Shown here one piece after another: positions 27,845 through 35,875 of a stretch of DNA of 64,000 nucleotides. The stretch is from Lysobacter spongiicola DSM 21749 (GTDB taxonomy: Bacteria > Pseudomonadota > Gammaproteobacteria > Xanthomonadales > Xanthomonadaceae). The first letter of the stretch is position 1; every line of letters begins with the position of its first letter. The translations under genes were made by a program, and so were the position numbers. Location of the stretch: NCBI RefSeq assembly GCF_900167055.1, contig NZ_FUXP01000001.1, positions 830,734 to 894,733 on the forward strand, read 5' to 3'. Under the pieces are notes generated by a model. The model saw nothing but the letters and a program-made list of their open reading frames with translations, was not told the origin of the DNA and did no database searches.

Positions 27845-30800
27845 CTACGGAGCCCCGGCAGAAGCGTGAGGCGCCTGCCTCCTAAGCGCTTCATACAACT
27901 GCGCCGGCCCGAGCAAAATATCCCGCAGCCCATCGCGCACCCGCTCCGATCCCAGCGCCTGACTGCTCATGGTCGAGTGCGCCTCGAACGCATCCATGAT
28001 CGCGTTCATCAGCGCATCCTTGAGGTCCGGGGAGTTCGCAAACTGCTCCTTGCTGTTGCTCATTGCCTGTTCGACCAGTGTCTGGTTCTCCAGCAGCTTT
28101 CCCTTCAGTACGCCGTTGACGTACAGCAGCTGGTCATCGTCGGTCAGCTGTCCCTCGAACAGTCCATTGACCTTCTCGATGATCTCGGCGAGGTACGCCT
28201 GCTGTTTCTCCTGCACCCGGCCGCTGCCCACCGCATCCAACGGAGGCAACTTGTACGTGCCGTCTGCGTTGAGGCTGAGCGGCTGCTTGCCCCCACTGCG
28301 CAGCGTGTGATGGGTCAGCACCACCTTCGAGAGATCGACAGTGTCGCGTTCGCGGCCGAACTCCAGCAGCGGCAACAGGCGTGTGTAGAACAGGGACCGC
28401 TTCTCGATATCGGTGTTGCCGTAGTCGAACATCTGCGACAGGAAGGCATACAGCCGGTTGAACGACGCCATGTCGCCCTTGAACAGGATCAGCGCCTCCA
28501 GTTCATCCTTCGCCGCTTTTTCCGACTCGCCGTCGTCGGCCCCGATAGCCGCCACGCGGGCCTGCTGCAATGCCTTGTAACGCTTGAGCAGACGGTCGGC
28601 AACAGGATGGATGGCGGCCACCAGCTGGGCCTGTGTCGCCCGCGGGTCCATCTCCACCTTCGCCAGCCGCTCCACCTCGAAGTCATCGTAGTGGCCGGCG
28701 GCGTCGAGCTTGGCCCGCAGGTCGAAGATGAGGTTGGGGTCCGTGGTGGCTTCCAGTTCGGCCGTCTCGTAGTACGTCTTGAACGCTTTCAGCACGTCAC
28801 CGGCGTCGTTGACGAAGTCCAGCACGTAGGTGCTCTTCTTCCCGGGGTGGGCGCGGTTGAGGCGCGAAAGCGTCTGCACCGCCTGGATGCCGCCGAGCTT
28901 CTTGTCCACGTACATGCCGCACAGCAGCGGCTGGTCAAAGCCGGTCTGGAACTTGTTCGCCACCAGCAGCAGGTGGAACTCCGGCTGCGCGAAGGCCTCG
29001 CGGATGTCGCGGTTCTTCAGGCCGGGGTTGAGCAGCTTGCTGGTCTCGGTAACCGGCTCCGGGAAGCTCTCGGGATCACTCACCTCACCGGAGAAAGCCA
29101 CCAGCACGCCCAGCGGATAGTCCCGCCGTTCGATGTACTCACGGATGGCCTTCTGCCAGCGCACCGCTTCCTGCCGGGATGACACCACCACCATCGCCTT
29201 GGCCTTTCCGTCCAGCAGCGGCTGCACGTTCTCGCGGTAGTGCTCCACCACGATCTGCACCTTGGCCGCGATGTTGTACGGGTGCAGGCGGACCCACTGC
29301 ATGATTCCCTTCATCGCGGTGCTGCGCTCGACCTGCGTGTGGTCGATCTCCTTGCCATCGTGGACAAGGCGGAAGGCCAGGTCGTACGGCGTGTAGTTGA
29401 GCAACACATCGAGGATGAATGCCTCCTCGATTGCCTGCCGCATCGAGTACACGTGGAACGGCTGCGGCAAGCCGTCCGCTCCGGTACGGCCGAACAATTC
29501 CAGCGTTTTGCCCTTGGGCGTGGCGGTGAAGGCGATATAGGTCAGCCCTGACTCGGCACTGCGCGCGCCCATCTGCGCGGCCAGCAGCGCCTCGGTGTCG
29601 ATCTCGCCGCCGTCCTGCAGCTCCGCCCATTCCTGCGGGCTCAGCAGCTGCTTGAGTTTGGCCGCCGCCTGCCCGGTCTGCGAGCTGTGGGCCTCGTCGG
29701 CAATCACCGCGAAACGCTTGCCCTCGGTGGCCGCCAGCTCCTGCACCGCCTGCAGCGCGAAGGGGAACGTCTGGATGGTGCAGACGATGATCTTCTTGCC
29801 ATCCTTCAGCGCCTGCCCCAGCTGCGCGCTCTTGCTGCCGCTCTCGCCGGTGATGGTGGCCACCACGCCGGTGGTGCGCTCAAAGTCGAAGATCGCCTCC
29901 TGCAGCTGGCTGTCCAGCACGTTGCGGTCAGACACCACCAGCACGCTGTCGAACACTTTCTTGTTGTCGCGGTGCAGGTCAGCGAGGAAGTGCGCCGTCC
30001 ATGCGATCGAGTTGGTCTTGCCCGAGCCGGCCGAGTGCTGGATGAGGTAGCGCTGCCCAGCGCCGTGCTCGTGCACGTCGGCCACCAGCTTCCGCGTGGC
30101 ATCCAGCTGGTGGTAGCGCGGGAAGATCACCGCCTGCAGCTGCTTCTTGTCGTCGCGCTTGCCGATCAGGTAGCGGCCGAGGATTTCCAGCCAGCTGTCG
30201 CGCTCCCACACCTCTTCCCACAGGTAGCGAGTGGCAAATCCGGCCGGGTCCGGCGCATTGCCCGCCCCGCCGGCGTTGCCACGGTTGAACGGCAGGAAGC
30301 GCGTGTGCTCGCCAGCCAGCCGCGTGGTCATCATCACCTCCGCCTGGCTGACCGCGAAATGCACCAGCGCGCCGCCCGGGAACGCCAGCAGCGGTTCGCG
30401 CTGCCTGCCCTTGGGGTGAGGGTGCCGGTCGAACCGATACTGATCCACTGCGTCACCCACGCTCTGGGTGAAGTCCGATTTCAGTTCCGCGGTCGCCACC
30501 GCAATGCCGTTGACGAACAAGACCAGGTCCAGGCAATCATTGGGGCGGTTGGGCGAGTGCTTGACCTGCCGCACCACCCGCAGGCGGTTGGCGGCATAGT
30601 GCTGCTGGGTCACCGGGTTCATCCCCAGCGCTGGCTTGAACTGCACCAGCGACAGCGGCTGCTTGAGCCCCAGCATCTCCACGCCCCGGCGCAGCACGTC
30701 GAGCGTGCCGCGATCGTCCAGGTTCTTGCGGATGCGGTCGGCCAGGCGCTCGCCCAGCTGAGGCCCGTGAGTCTTCAGCAGCCGTTGCCAGCTGTCCGGT

Positions 30801-30952
30801 TGGGTGGCCTCGACCCACGCCAGCAGATCCGGCAGGAACACCCCGTGCTTACGGTCGTAGTGGGCCGCGTCGCCCTCTGCGTACAGCCAGCCATGGGCGG
30901 CGAGGTGCGCGCAGATCTCGCGCTCGAAGTGGTGCTCCTGGTGCAGGTTCAT
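27845..30952 (-). CDS. hsdR: type I restriction endonuclease subunit R
   Basis: The 1035-aa motor and nuclease subunit of a type I restriction-modification enzyme translocates DNA with ATP and cuts unmethylated DNA at a distance. The N-terminal nuclease of the PD-(D/E)xK type has D142 and E156-L-K158. The SF2 helicase follows, with Walker A SAGSGKT at 307-313, DEAH at 419-422 and TATP at 476-479. The C-terminal helical part should bind the HsdM/HsdS complex. The start ATG 30952 overlaps the stop of the HEPN-like gene (ATGA). hsdR is the last gene of the operon, separated from hsdS by five other genes, which is unusual. Confidence 0.97.
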   Translation of the reverse strand: MNLHQEHHFEREICAHLAAHGWLYAEGDAAHYDRKHGVFLPDLLAWVEATQPDSWQRLLKTHGPQLGERLADRIRKNLDDRGTLDVLRRGVEMLGLKQPLSLVQFKPALGMNPVTQQHYAANRLRVVRQVKHSPNRPNDCLDLVLFVNGIAVATAELKSDFTQSVGDAVDQYRFDRHPHPKGRQREPLLAFPGGALVHFAVSQAEVMMTTRLAGEHTRFLPFNRGNAGGAGNAPDPAGFATRYLWEEVWERDSWLEILGRYLIGKRDDKKQLQAVIFPRYHQLDATRKLVADVHEHGAGQRYLIQHSAGSGKTNSIAWTAHFLADLHRDNKKVFDSVLVVSDRNVLDSQLQEAIFDFERTTGVVATITGESGSKSAQLGQALKDGKKIIVCTIQTFPFALQAVQELAATEGKRFAVIADEAHSSQTGQAAAKLKQLLSPQEWAELQDGGEIDTEALLAAQMGARSAESGLTYIAFTATPKGKTLELFGRTGADGLPQPFHVYSMRQAIEEAFILDVLLNYTPYDLAFRLVHDGKEIDHTQVERSTAMKGIMQWVRLHPYNIAAKVQIVVEHYRENVQPLLDGKAKAMVVVSSRQEAVRWQKAIREYIERRDYPLGVLVAFSGEVSDPESFPEPVTETSKLLNPGLKNRDIREAFAQPEFHLLLVANKFQTGFDQPLLCGMYVDKKLGGIQAVQTLSRLNRAHPGKKSTYVLDFVNDAGDVLKAFKTYYETAELEATTDPNLIFDLRAKLDAAGHYDDFEVERLAKVEMDPRATQAQLVAAIHPVADRLLKRYKALQQARVAAIGADDGESEKAAKDELEALILFKGDMASFNRLYAFLSQMFDYGNTDIEKRSLFYTRLLPLLEFGRERDTVDLSKVVLTHHTLRSGGKQPLSLNADGTYKLPPLDAVGSGRVQEKQQAYLAEIIEKVNGLFEGQLTDDDQLLYVNGVLKGKLLENQTLVEQAMSNSKEQFANSPDLKDALMNAIMDAFEAHSTMSSQALGSERVRDGLRDILLGPAQLYEALRRQAPHASAGAP

Positions 30953-31398
30953 ACGTTCCCCATCAGCTCGGGGCGATGCTCTCGCAACCACCGCTTGGTG
31001 TGTGCCAACAGTTTCGCCGCCTCGTCCAGGCATGCGATCAGTGTAGGCCCGGATACCGGATCGCCCTCGTAATCGGAGATGTTGCGCTGGCGACGCAAAG
31101 CGTCGAGCACGACAACGTCATCCTTCGGCACTCCCATGGTGTGCGTCAGGCACTGGATCGCCGTCTGATGATGACCCGGCTGGCTGGTGGACGTGCGATA
31201 CCCGTTGGCCCACAAGCCCAACATGGCGCACTGCATCACGCACTTGTAGGCGACATCGAAGCGGCTATCCGGGCTGATCGCCTCGACCTGCGCATCGGCA
31301 AGGTTGCGTTCCGCCGCCGCCAACAACTTCCCTATTGCCGCTGCGTCAGCGGAGTGGGCCTGCAGTTGTCGGATTGCCAACAAGTTCTGCAACGTCAT
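30949..31398 (-). CDS. HEPN-like protein, toxin candidate of MNT-HEPN pair
   Basis: The 149-aa all-helical protein has a length and pattern like HEPN-domain proteins that partner minimal nucleotidyltransferases. The conserved-looking end of a helix is LRRQRNISDYEGDP (R105, N106, Y110). In classical HEPN RNases of the HepT type the motif is RX4HXY; here the His is replaced by Asp before Tyr, so RNase activity is not assured. The gene overlaps the nucleotidyltransferase gene by 53 bases and hsdR by 4. In known MNT-HEPN pairs the nucleotidyltransferase AMPylates and neutralises the HEPN toxin. The HEPN assignment is by pattern and neighbourhood, not by a search. Confidence 0.68.
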   Translation of the reverse strand: MTLQNLLAIRQLQAHSADAAAIGKLLAAAERNLADAQVEAISPDSRFDVAYKCVMQCAMLGLWANGYRTSTSQPGHHQTAIQCLTHTMGVPKDDVVVLDALRRQRNISDYEGDPVSGPTLIACLDEAAKLLAHTKRWLREHRPELMGNV

Positions 31399-31975
31399 CC
31401 TTGTTCCCCTTTACGAAGAGTTTCGGGTTATCCAGCAGCCCGCGGGCAAAGGCATCCCCAGAAGCTGCCCGCGCTTGAAAGTCGGCCACCGGATACAGCA
31501 CCGGATTGATGTCCCGCCGCAGGGCCTGCTGGATAGGGTTCAAAGCCTTGACGAGTTCGACGAAACCAAGATCCCCAAGCACCAGCAAATCGATATCGCT
31601 GCCTTCGCCCTCGGTGCCCTGCGCGAGCGAGCCGAACACCCAGGCAACATGGATGCCTGCATCCAGTGGCGCCAGTGCCTCCTGCAATGCCGGCACCACT
31701 CCATGCGTCTTGCGGAAGATCGCCGCCAGGTCATTGAACAGCAGGCTGTCCCGGTTGGCCCGGTAATGCACCTGGTTGCCCTGTTCGGTGCGTTGGAGCA
31801 ATCCCGATTCGGTGAGCTTGTCGAGCTCCCGTCCAAGAGTGCCCGGGTGACTGCCAGTCAGGCGGGCGAGCTCTCGCAGGTGGAAACTGGTGTCCGGGCG
31901 CAGCAACAGCACGGCAAGCACGCGTTGGCGGGTGATGCCGAAAAGAAGATCCATCAACTGGCGGGTGTTGCTCAT
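31346..31975 (-). CDS. winged-helix nucleotidyltransferase (MNT antitoxin candidate)
   Basis: The 209-aa protein fuses an N-terminal MarR/ArsR-like winged helix (about 13-75; FHLRELARLTGSHPGTLGREL as the recognition part) to a minimal nucleotidyltransferase domain. The NTase signature is complete: GSLAQGTEGEGSDIDLLVLG, with G115-S116 and the metal-binding D127 and D129. MNT proteins of this kind AMPylate their HEPN partner in toxin-antitoxin and defence modules; the DNA-binding half could autoregulate. The start is ATG 31975, 92 bases after the HNH gene stop, the largest gap in the operon, so an internal promoter is possible. Its C-terminus overlaps the HEPN gene. Confidence 0.87.
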   Translation of the reverse strand: MSNTRQLMDLLFGITRQRVLAVLLLRPDTSFHLRELARLTGSHPGTLGRELDKLTESGLLQRTEQGNQVHYRANRDSLLFNDLAAIFRKTHGVVPALQEALAPLDAGIHVAWVFGSLAQGTEGEGSDIDLLVLGDLGFVELVKALNPIQQALRRDINPVLYPVADFQARAASGDAFARGLLDNPKLFVKGNKDDVAELVGNPTTAGPLR

Positions 31976-32067
31976 ATGGCTACGAATGTTGCCTATAAAG
32001 CAACATGTCCGCAACACCCGACATCGCAAGTACCTGCCATTGGAGCTCGCAGGCATCGGCTCAAGTA

Positions 32068-32904
32068 CTAAGCGTAATGCTCACGCCGGTGACAGTTGGG
32101 ACACAGCGCAATCGCATTGGCTACGGTGTCCTCGCCTCCATCCGCGAGTCGTATCCTGTGATGAACCTCGAGATACGGACTGTGATCTGTCCTGCGGAAA
32201 AAGGGAGCAGACGCAAAACAGCTCTCGCATTTTCCTGCGGCACGAAGCAAGACCTCCGCGATCACGTCTGCGTTTCTGACGAAGGCTACAGTTGCGACGC
32301 TTATCTTCCGGGGGAGCTTCGGCGCGAGCATGAGGCGCTGTCTGCGCTGCGCCGGCGTATCAGTAAGGGCAGCCTGCAGTCGTCGATCGAGCTGCTCTTG
32401 AAGAGCCTCGGAACCTTCAGGATCGATCGGCGGTGCCACCACAATTTCCAGAAAGAAGGATCCATCGGATCTTTGGACGGCGGTCCTGCTCCGCCCTTCC
32501 CAGCCCTGGACGGTAAGGTCGGCGTAGGCCGTGTGCACAGGCAGCATGGAGAAGCGCTTCGCGGGTCGCGGCGGCTTGCCGCGCTCGATATCAAAGCGCC
32601 GATGCGCGGCAGACGTCAGGGAGTAGGTCGTACCTTCGCGTTCGACTCCCAGGACCTTGAAGACGCCATAGACACGATCCCGGACGATCACAACCACAAC
32701 CTTGATCGGCGTCTTATCGGGATGATGATAGTCATACGCGGACCCCGTGGGCTGCGTGTAGGTGTAATCCTCCACAGTACCGCCAGTAGCGAGTAGCTTC
32801 TTGACGCTCTCACTGGAGTGTCGAAGCAACATGATGTCTTCCGGCGGAACGTCAAGCTCCCTCGCTACGAGTTCTGCCAATGACGTGCAGCCTGTGTGCT
32901 TCAT
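32068..32904 (-). CDS. HNH endonuclease with unknown N-terminal domain
   Basis: The 278-aa protein has an HNH nuclease in its last 55 residues. The zinc knuckles are C226-x2-C229 and C268-x2-C271, with the ββα-metal core EVHHRIRLADGGEDT (H248-H249), N263, and the final NCHRREHYA. This McrA-like subtype cuts DNA and is common in restriction and stand-alone defence genes. Residues 1-220 form an unrecognised mixed alpha/beta region that could bind modified bases or another trigger. It starts with an ATGA overlap from the GIY-YIG gene, so the two nucleases should be made together. Placing this nuclease inside an hsd operon is uncommon. Confidence 0.9.
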   Translation of the reverse strand: MKHTGCTSLAELVARELDVPPEDIMLLRHSSESVKKLLATGGTVEDYTYTQPTGSAYDYHHPDKTPIKVVVVIVRDRVYGVFKVLGVEREGTTYSLTSAAHRRFDIERGKPPRPAKRFSMLPVHTAYADLTVQGWEGRSRTAVQRSDGSFFLEIVVAPPIDPEGSEALQEQLDRRLQAALTDTPAQRRQRLMLAPKLPRKISVATVAFVRNADVIAEVLLRAAGKCESCFASAPFFRRTDHSPYLEVHHRIRLADGGEDTVANAIALCPNCHRREHYA

Positions 32905-33764
32905 GTCTCTGCCACCGCCGTTTTACGCTCGCCGAGCGTCCGGCCGTTGCCATCCTTCCACTCAATCCAACCGTTCGCGGTGCGTCCCGTCACGCATGCG
33001 GCCGCACCGCTGGGCGATTGAAACAGGTGATCCCGTGCAAAGCGGATGCGGTCGCCTTCAATGACCAGTACACCTTGCTCGACCAGCTGCTCGCGCACTC
33101 GGTGATAGCCGTGGTTCTGGAACGAGGGCACGGTCTCGAGACGACCACTTGACCCAGCCAACACCACGAACCCTTCCTCGGTATAGAGGCCTCTCGCGTC
33201 CGCGTCCGAGGCACGGCACACGAAGACCTCGTCGCCTCGCTGCACAACCTCAGCGCGCGCCAAAGGCTCGAACACCGGGAAGCCCAGCGTGGCCAGCAGC
33301 GTGCGCACGGTGGCGTGTATCTCGCTGCAGTCGGCTTCCATCGGCGCAGGGGTATAGGGGCGGCCACCGGCGTTGCCGTTGTCCATCACGTAGCGCCCAG
33401 CCGACTGCGCCTGCTGGATGGACAGCCACTCCAGGTAGCTCGCATGGGTATTGGTAAGGCTGTTGGTCAGCGACACCGCGATGAGGGCGCGGTTCCAGAA
33501 ATCTTTGCCCGAGTTGTGCTGCGACAGGCGGGTCTTGAGCGAGCCGGTCTGGCCGATATAGCAGCGCTGGGCGCCGCCGTCCTCATCCTCGCCGAACAGG
33601 AAGTACACGCCGACCTGTTCGGCCTCCGGCATCTTCAGGAAGTCGCTCAGCAGACTGCGCGGCACCTCGATGACGCGGACGATGCGCGTGGTGATCTCGG
33701 CGATGCGGATGCCCTGCGGGTCGCCGGCGGGGAGGAAGATCTGTATGGTTTGCGGATGGGGCAT
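32901..33764 (-). CDS. GIY-YIG nuclease with DUF4357 domain
   Basis: The 287-aa protein has a GIY-YIG fold at about 50-125. The signature pair reads VGVY (51-54) and YIG (69-71); Arg79 and Glu112, in SYLEWL, fit the catalytic Arg and metal-binding Glu. A DUF4357 domain closes the protein (SGAAACVTGRTANGWIEWKD). This GIY-YIG plus DUF4357 architecture is recurrently encoded beside type I restriction genes, but its role is not established. It follows the unknown 252-aa protein by 15 bases and overlaps the HNH gene by ATGA. Confidence 0.9.
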   Translation of the reverse strand: MPHPQTIQIFLPAGDPQGIRIAEITTRIVRVIEVPRSLLSDFLKMPEAEQVGVYFLFGEDEDGGAQRCYIGQTGSLKTRLSQHNSGKDFWNRALIAVSLTNSLTNTHASYLEWLSIQQAQSAGRYVMDNGNAGGRPYTPAPMEADCSEIHATVRTLLATLGFPVFEPLARAEVVQRGDEVFVCRASDADARGLYTEEGFVVLAGSSGRLETVPSFQNHGYHRVREQLVEQGVLVIEGDRIRFARDHLFQSPSGAAACVTGRTANGWIEWKDGNGRTLGERKTAVAET

Positions 33765-33779
33765 GGGCGTTCCCTGCGG

Positions 33780-34538
33780 TCAGTCGTGCGCGTCGTGGCC
33801 GCGCATGTGGATGGCGTGCCTGCCGGTGAACCAGCGGCCGGTGACGCGGCTTCGGCGGTATTCACCCAGATAGCCGGTGCGGCGATCAAACACCTCGACG
33901 CGCCATGAGCGGTCGCCCAGCGGCGGCAGGCGGGCTTCGAGCGCGCGCAGGTCGGACAGCCAGTGGTCCAACCGCTCCGTGACCAGCACAGCGCGGCGCT
34001 GTTCCGGGATCAGGTGCACCAACGGATTCCCCGACGGCTCGGCGGTGGGTGGGCCGTGATGGATAGACAGGTGCAGCGGATCGCTGCCGCCGTAGAACGG
34101 GTCGTGGTGGTGGACCTGACCGCGCCGGGCGAAGCTGCGCCACCAGTCCTCGTCCGGCCAGCGAGAATGCCGGGCGAGCCAGGTAGGCGAGGGGCCGCCG
34201 CCGATCAAGGCGGACTGCGGCAACTCGTAGCCCACACCCAGCGGCAACCAGGACCACGCGGCGTAGTAGTCGATGAGGTCATCGGCGCCCCACACCCGTT
34301 GCACGAGCGCCAGCACGGGTGAATCGCCCACCGGCTGGCCGGCGGCGTACCACCACGCAAGGCCGCGGCCAACATCGGCCCACCCCAGCAGGCTGGACAG
34401 CGTGTAGTGCAGCGCGCCCCAATGGGCGCAGGCCTGTTCGAGTGGTCCGGTTGTCGGCCGCGGGATCGCGCTTTCAAGCCTGGGGTCGGCCAGTGCGCGG
34501 AACACTGCGAGGACATCGCGGAGCCAAGGATCGGTCAC
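33780..34538 (-). CDS. unknown 252-aa Trp/His-rich protein in hsd operon
   Basis: The 252-aa soluble protein belongs to no family I recognise. It is rich in Trp and His, with a cluster HHHDPFYGGSDPLHLSIHH in the middle and a C-terminal beta-like segment (WRVEVFDRRTGYLGEYRRS). There is no signal peptide or membrane segment. It overlaps hsdS by ATGA (34535-34538) and is followed 15 bases later by the GIY-YIG gene, so it is an integral part of the operon. The His cluster may bind metal; a helper or regulator of restriction, or a nuclease, are possibilities without direct evidence. Confidence 0.8.
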   Translation of the reverse strand: MTDPWLRDVLAVFRALADPRLESAIPRPTTGPLEQACAHWGALHYTLSSLLGWADVGRGLAWWYAAGQPVGDSPVLALVQRVWGADDLIDYYAAWSWLPLGVGYELPQSALIGGGPSPTWLARHSRWPDEDWWRSFARRGQVHHHDPFYGGSDPLHLSIHHGPPTAEPSGNPLVHLIPEQRRAVLVTERLDHWLSDLRALEARLPPLGDRSWRVEVFDRRTGYLGEYRRSRVTGRWFTGRHAIHMRGHDAHD

Positions 34539-35875
34539 GCCGCCTCCGCCTCCACTGCACCGCGCACGTCAATCTGGCCGGTGACGGCAGCAGCGATCAG
34601 GGCGGTTCGGCGCTCCCGCAACAAACTCGCCGACCGCTTCGCTTCTGCCCCAAGCCGATCAATCCTTGCGCATTCTGCGACCACGAAGTCACAGACGGCC
34701 CCTTGCTCAGAAAGCGGCGGCACAGCAATTTGAATCCCATTCAGCGTGCCGATGTTGATCACGTCCATCGTCCCGCCACGACTGAGCAGCGAGAATTGCT
34801 CGAACACAATGTTGCTACGGAGGACCGTAACCAAGAACTCAGCCAGGACATGCGACCTCGAACGTAAACGAATGAGGCGAGGATTGATCACGCCGGGATG
34901 AATCCCTTCTGGAACGATGGCGACTTTTCCGAATGTCCCAACGCAGCTGATCAAGATATCGCCTGGTGTGACGGCATACTGCTGAAGCTCTGAGTACTTC
35001 TCACTGCCGATGAAATAATCGCCCAGCGTGAAATCTGCAGGAATTACCTGCTCCTGCCCGTAGACGCGATAGCCACTAGCGCAGTACATGTCTTTCGTGA
35101 GTGCTGATCCGAACGGACCAGCCTTGGCGCTCGCGATCACCTTCTTCAACGGCCTCACCTCCCAATGCGCCGGCACCCTGCCCAGCCACGGGGTGCCGGA
35201 TTCCATCATGGGGGCGTTGGCGTCGAGGCCGCGGGTGACGGCGCGGGAGATGGTGGCCTGGCGCTTTTCGGCCAGCAGTGCCAGCAGCTTTTCCTGCTCG
35301 GCGATCAGTGCGTCGATCTTGGCGGTTTCGCGGTCGAGAAAACTTGCTATCGCATGTTGCTCTCCGAACGAAGGAGTCCACAGGGGGATGCGAGCAAGAT
35401 CAGAAGCGTTGATCGCTGGATAGCTGACCCCAGTAGATCGCGCGATGACCTGGTGAACGAATGCTTCGCATTGAAGTCCGTACTTTAAATACCCGGAGTA
35501 CTGGCCCGATTTTGGGCGCACCACCGCAAAACCTGTGGAGGCGATGAGGTTCGGCGCTGGCGAAACCACCGGGGCAATCGCCTTGAGATACGTTCGAACT
35601 GTCGATACCAGCACGTCACCATCGCGAACAATACGCCGTGCCCGCGACGGTGCATTGGAAAACGTCAGGGCTTCGCTGCGTTCAATCCCTCCGGTGAGGC
35701 TCACGCTTCCGATATCGACGTACTCGATCTCTAGCTCCGCGTCGGTGGATTCCGGGAGCGTCTCATCGTTCAACGTTGCCAGCATGCTGATCGGGGTGGC
35801 CGCCCAGTGGGATGGGATATCTCCTATCCATTCAACACCACTGTCCTTGTACTCCGGATACCTCGGCAGACTCAT
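34535..35875 (-). CDS. hsdS: type I restriction specificity subunit S
   Basis: The 446-aa subunit reads the DNA target and holds two HsdM. Two target-recognition domains start with related segments (SGVEWIGDIPSHW at 12-24 and SGTPWLGRVPAHW at 226-238), the usual internal duplication. Two conserved helical spacers follow: about 174-218 (FLDRETAKIDALIAEQEKLL) and about 390-435 (ARIDRLGAEAKRSASLLRER). The target sequence would be bipartite but cannot be predicted. Start ATG 35875 overlaps the hsdM stop (ATGA). Parts of the recognition domains are visibly less GC-rich than the flanks, as expected for exchangeable specificity modules. Confidence 0.95.
   Translation of the reverse strand: MSLPRYPEYKDSGVEWIGDIPSHWAATPISMLATLNDETLPESTDAELEIEYVDIGSVSLTGGIERSEALTFSNAPSRARRIVRDGDVLVSTVRTYLKAIAPVVSPAPNLIASTGFAVVRPKSGQYSGYLKYGLQCEAFVHQVIARSTGVSYPAINASDLARIPLWTPSFGEQHAIASFLDRETAKIDALIAEQEKLLALLAEKRQATISRAVTRGLDANAPMMESGTPWLGRVPAHWEVRPLKKVIASAKAGPFGSALTKDMYCASGYRVYGQEQVIPADFTLGDYFIGSEKYSELQQYAVTPGDILISCVGTFGKVAIVPEGIHPGVINPRLIRLRSRSHVLAEFLVTVLRSNIVFEQFSLLSRGGTMDVINIGTLNGIQIAVPPLSEQGAVCDFVVAECARIDRLGAEAKRSASLLRERRTALIAAAVTGQIDVRGAVEAEAA

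Noticed and set aside
27720..28000. CRISPR array or phage attachment site next to the hsd operon
   Set aside because: Only one REP hairpin and a small imperfect inverted repeat are present; no regularly spaced repeats, tRNA or direct-repeat ends seen.
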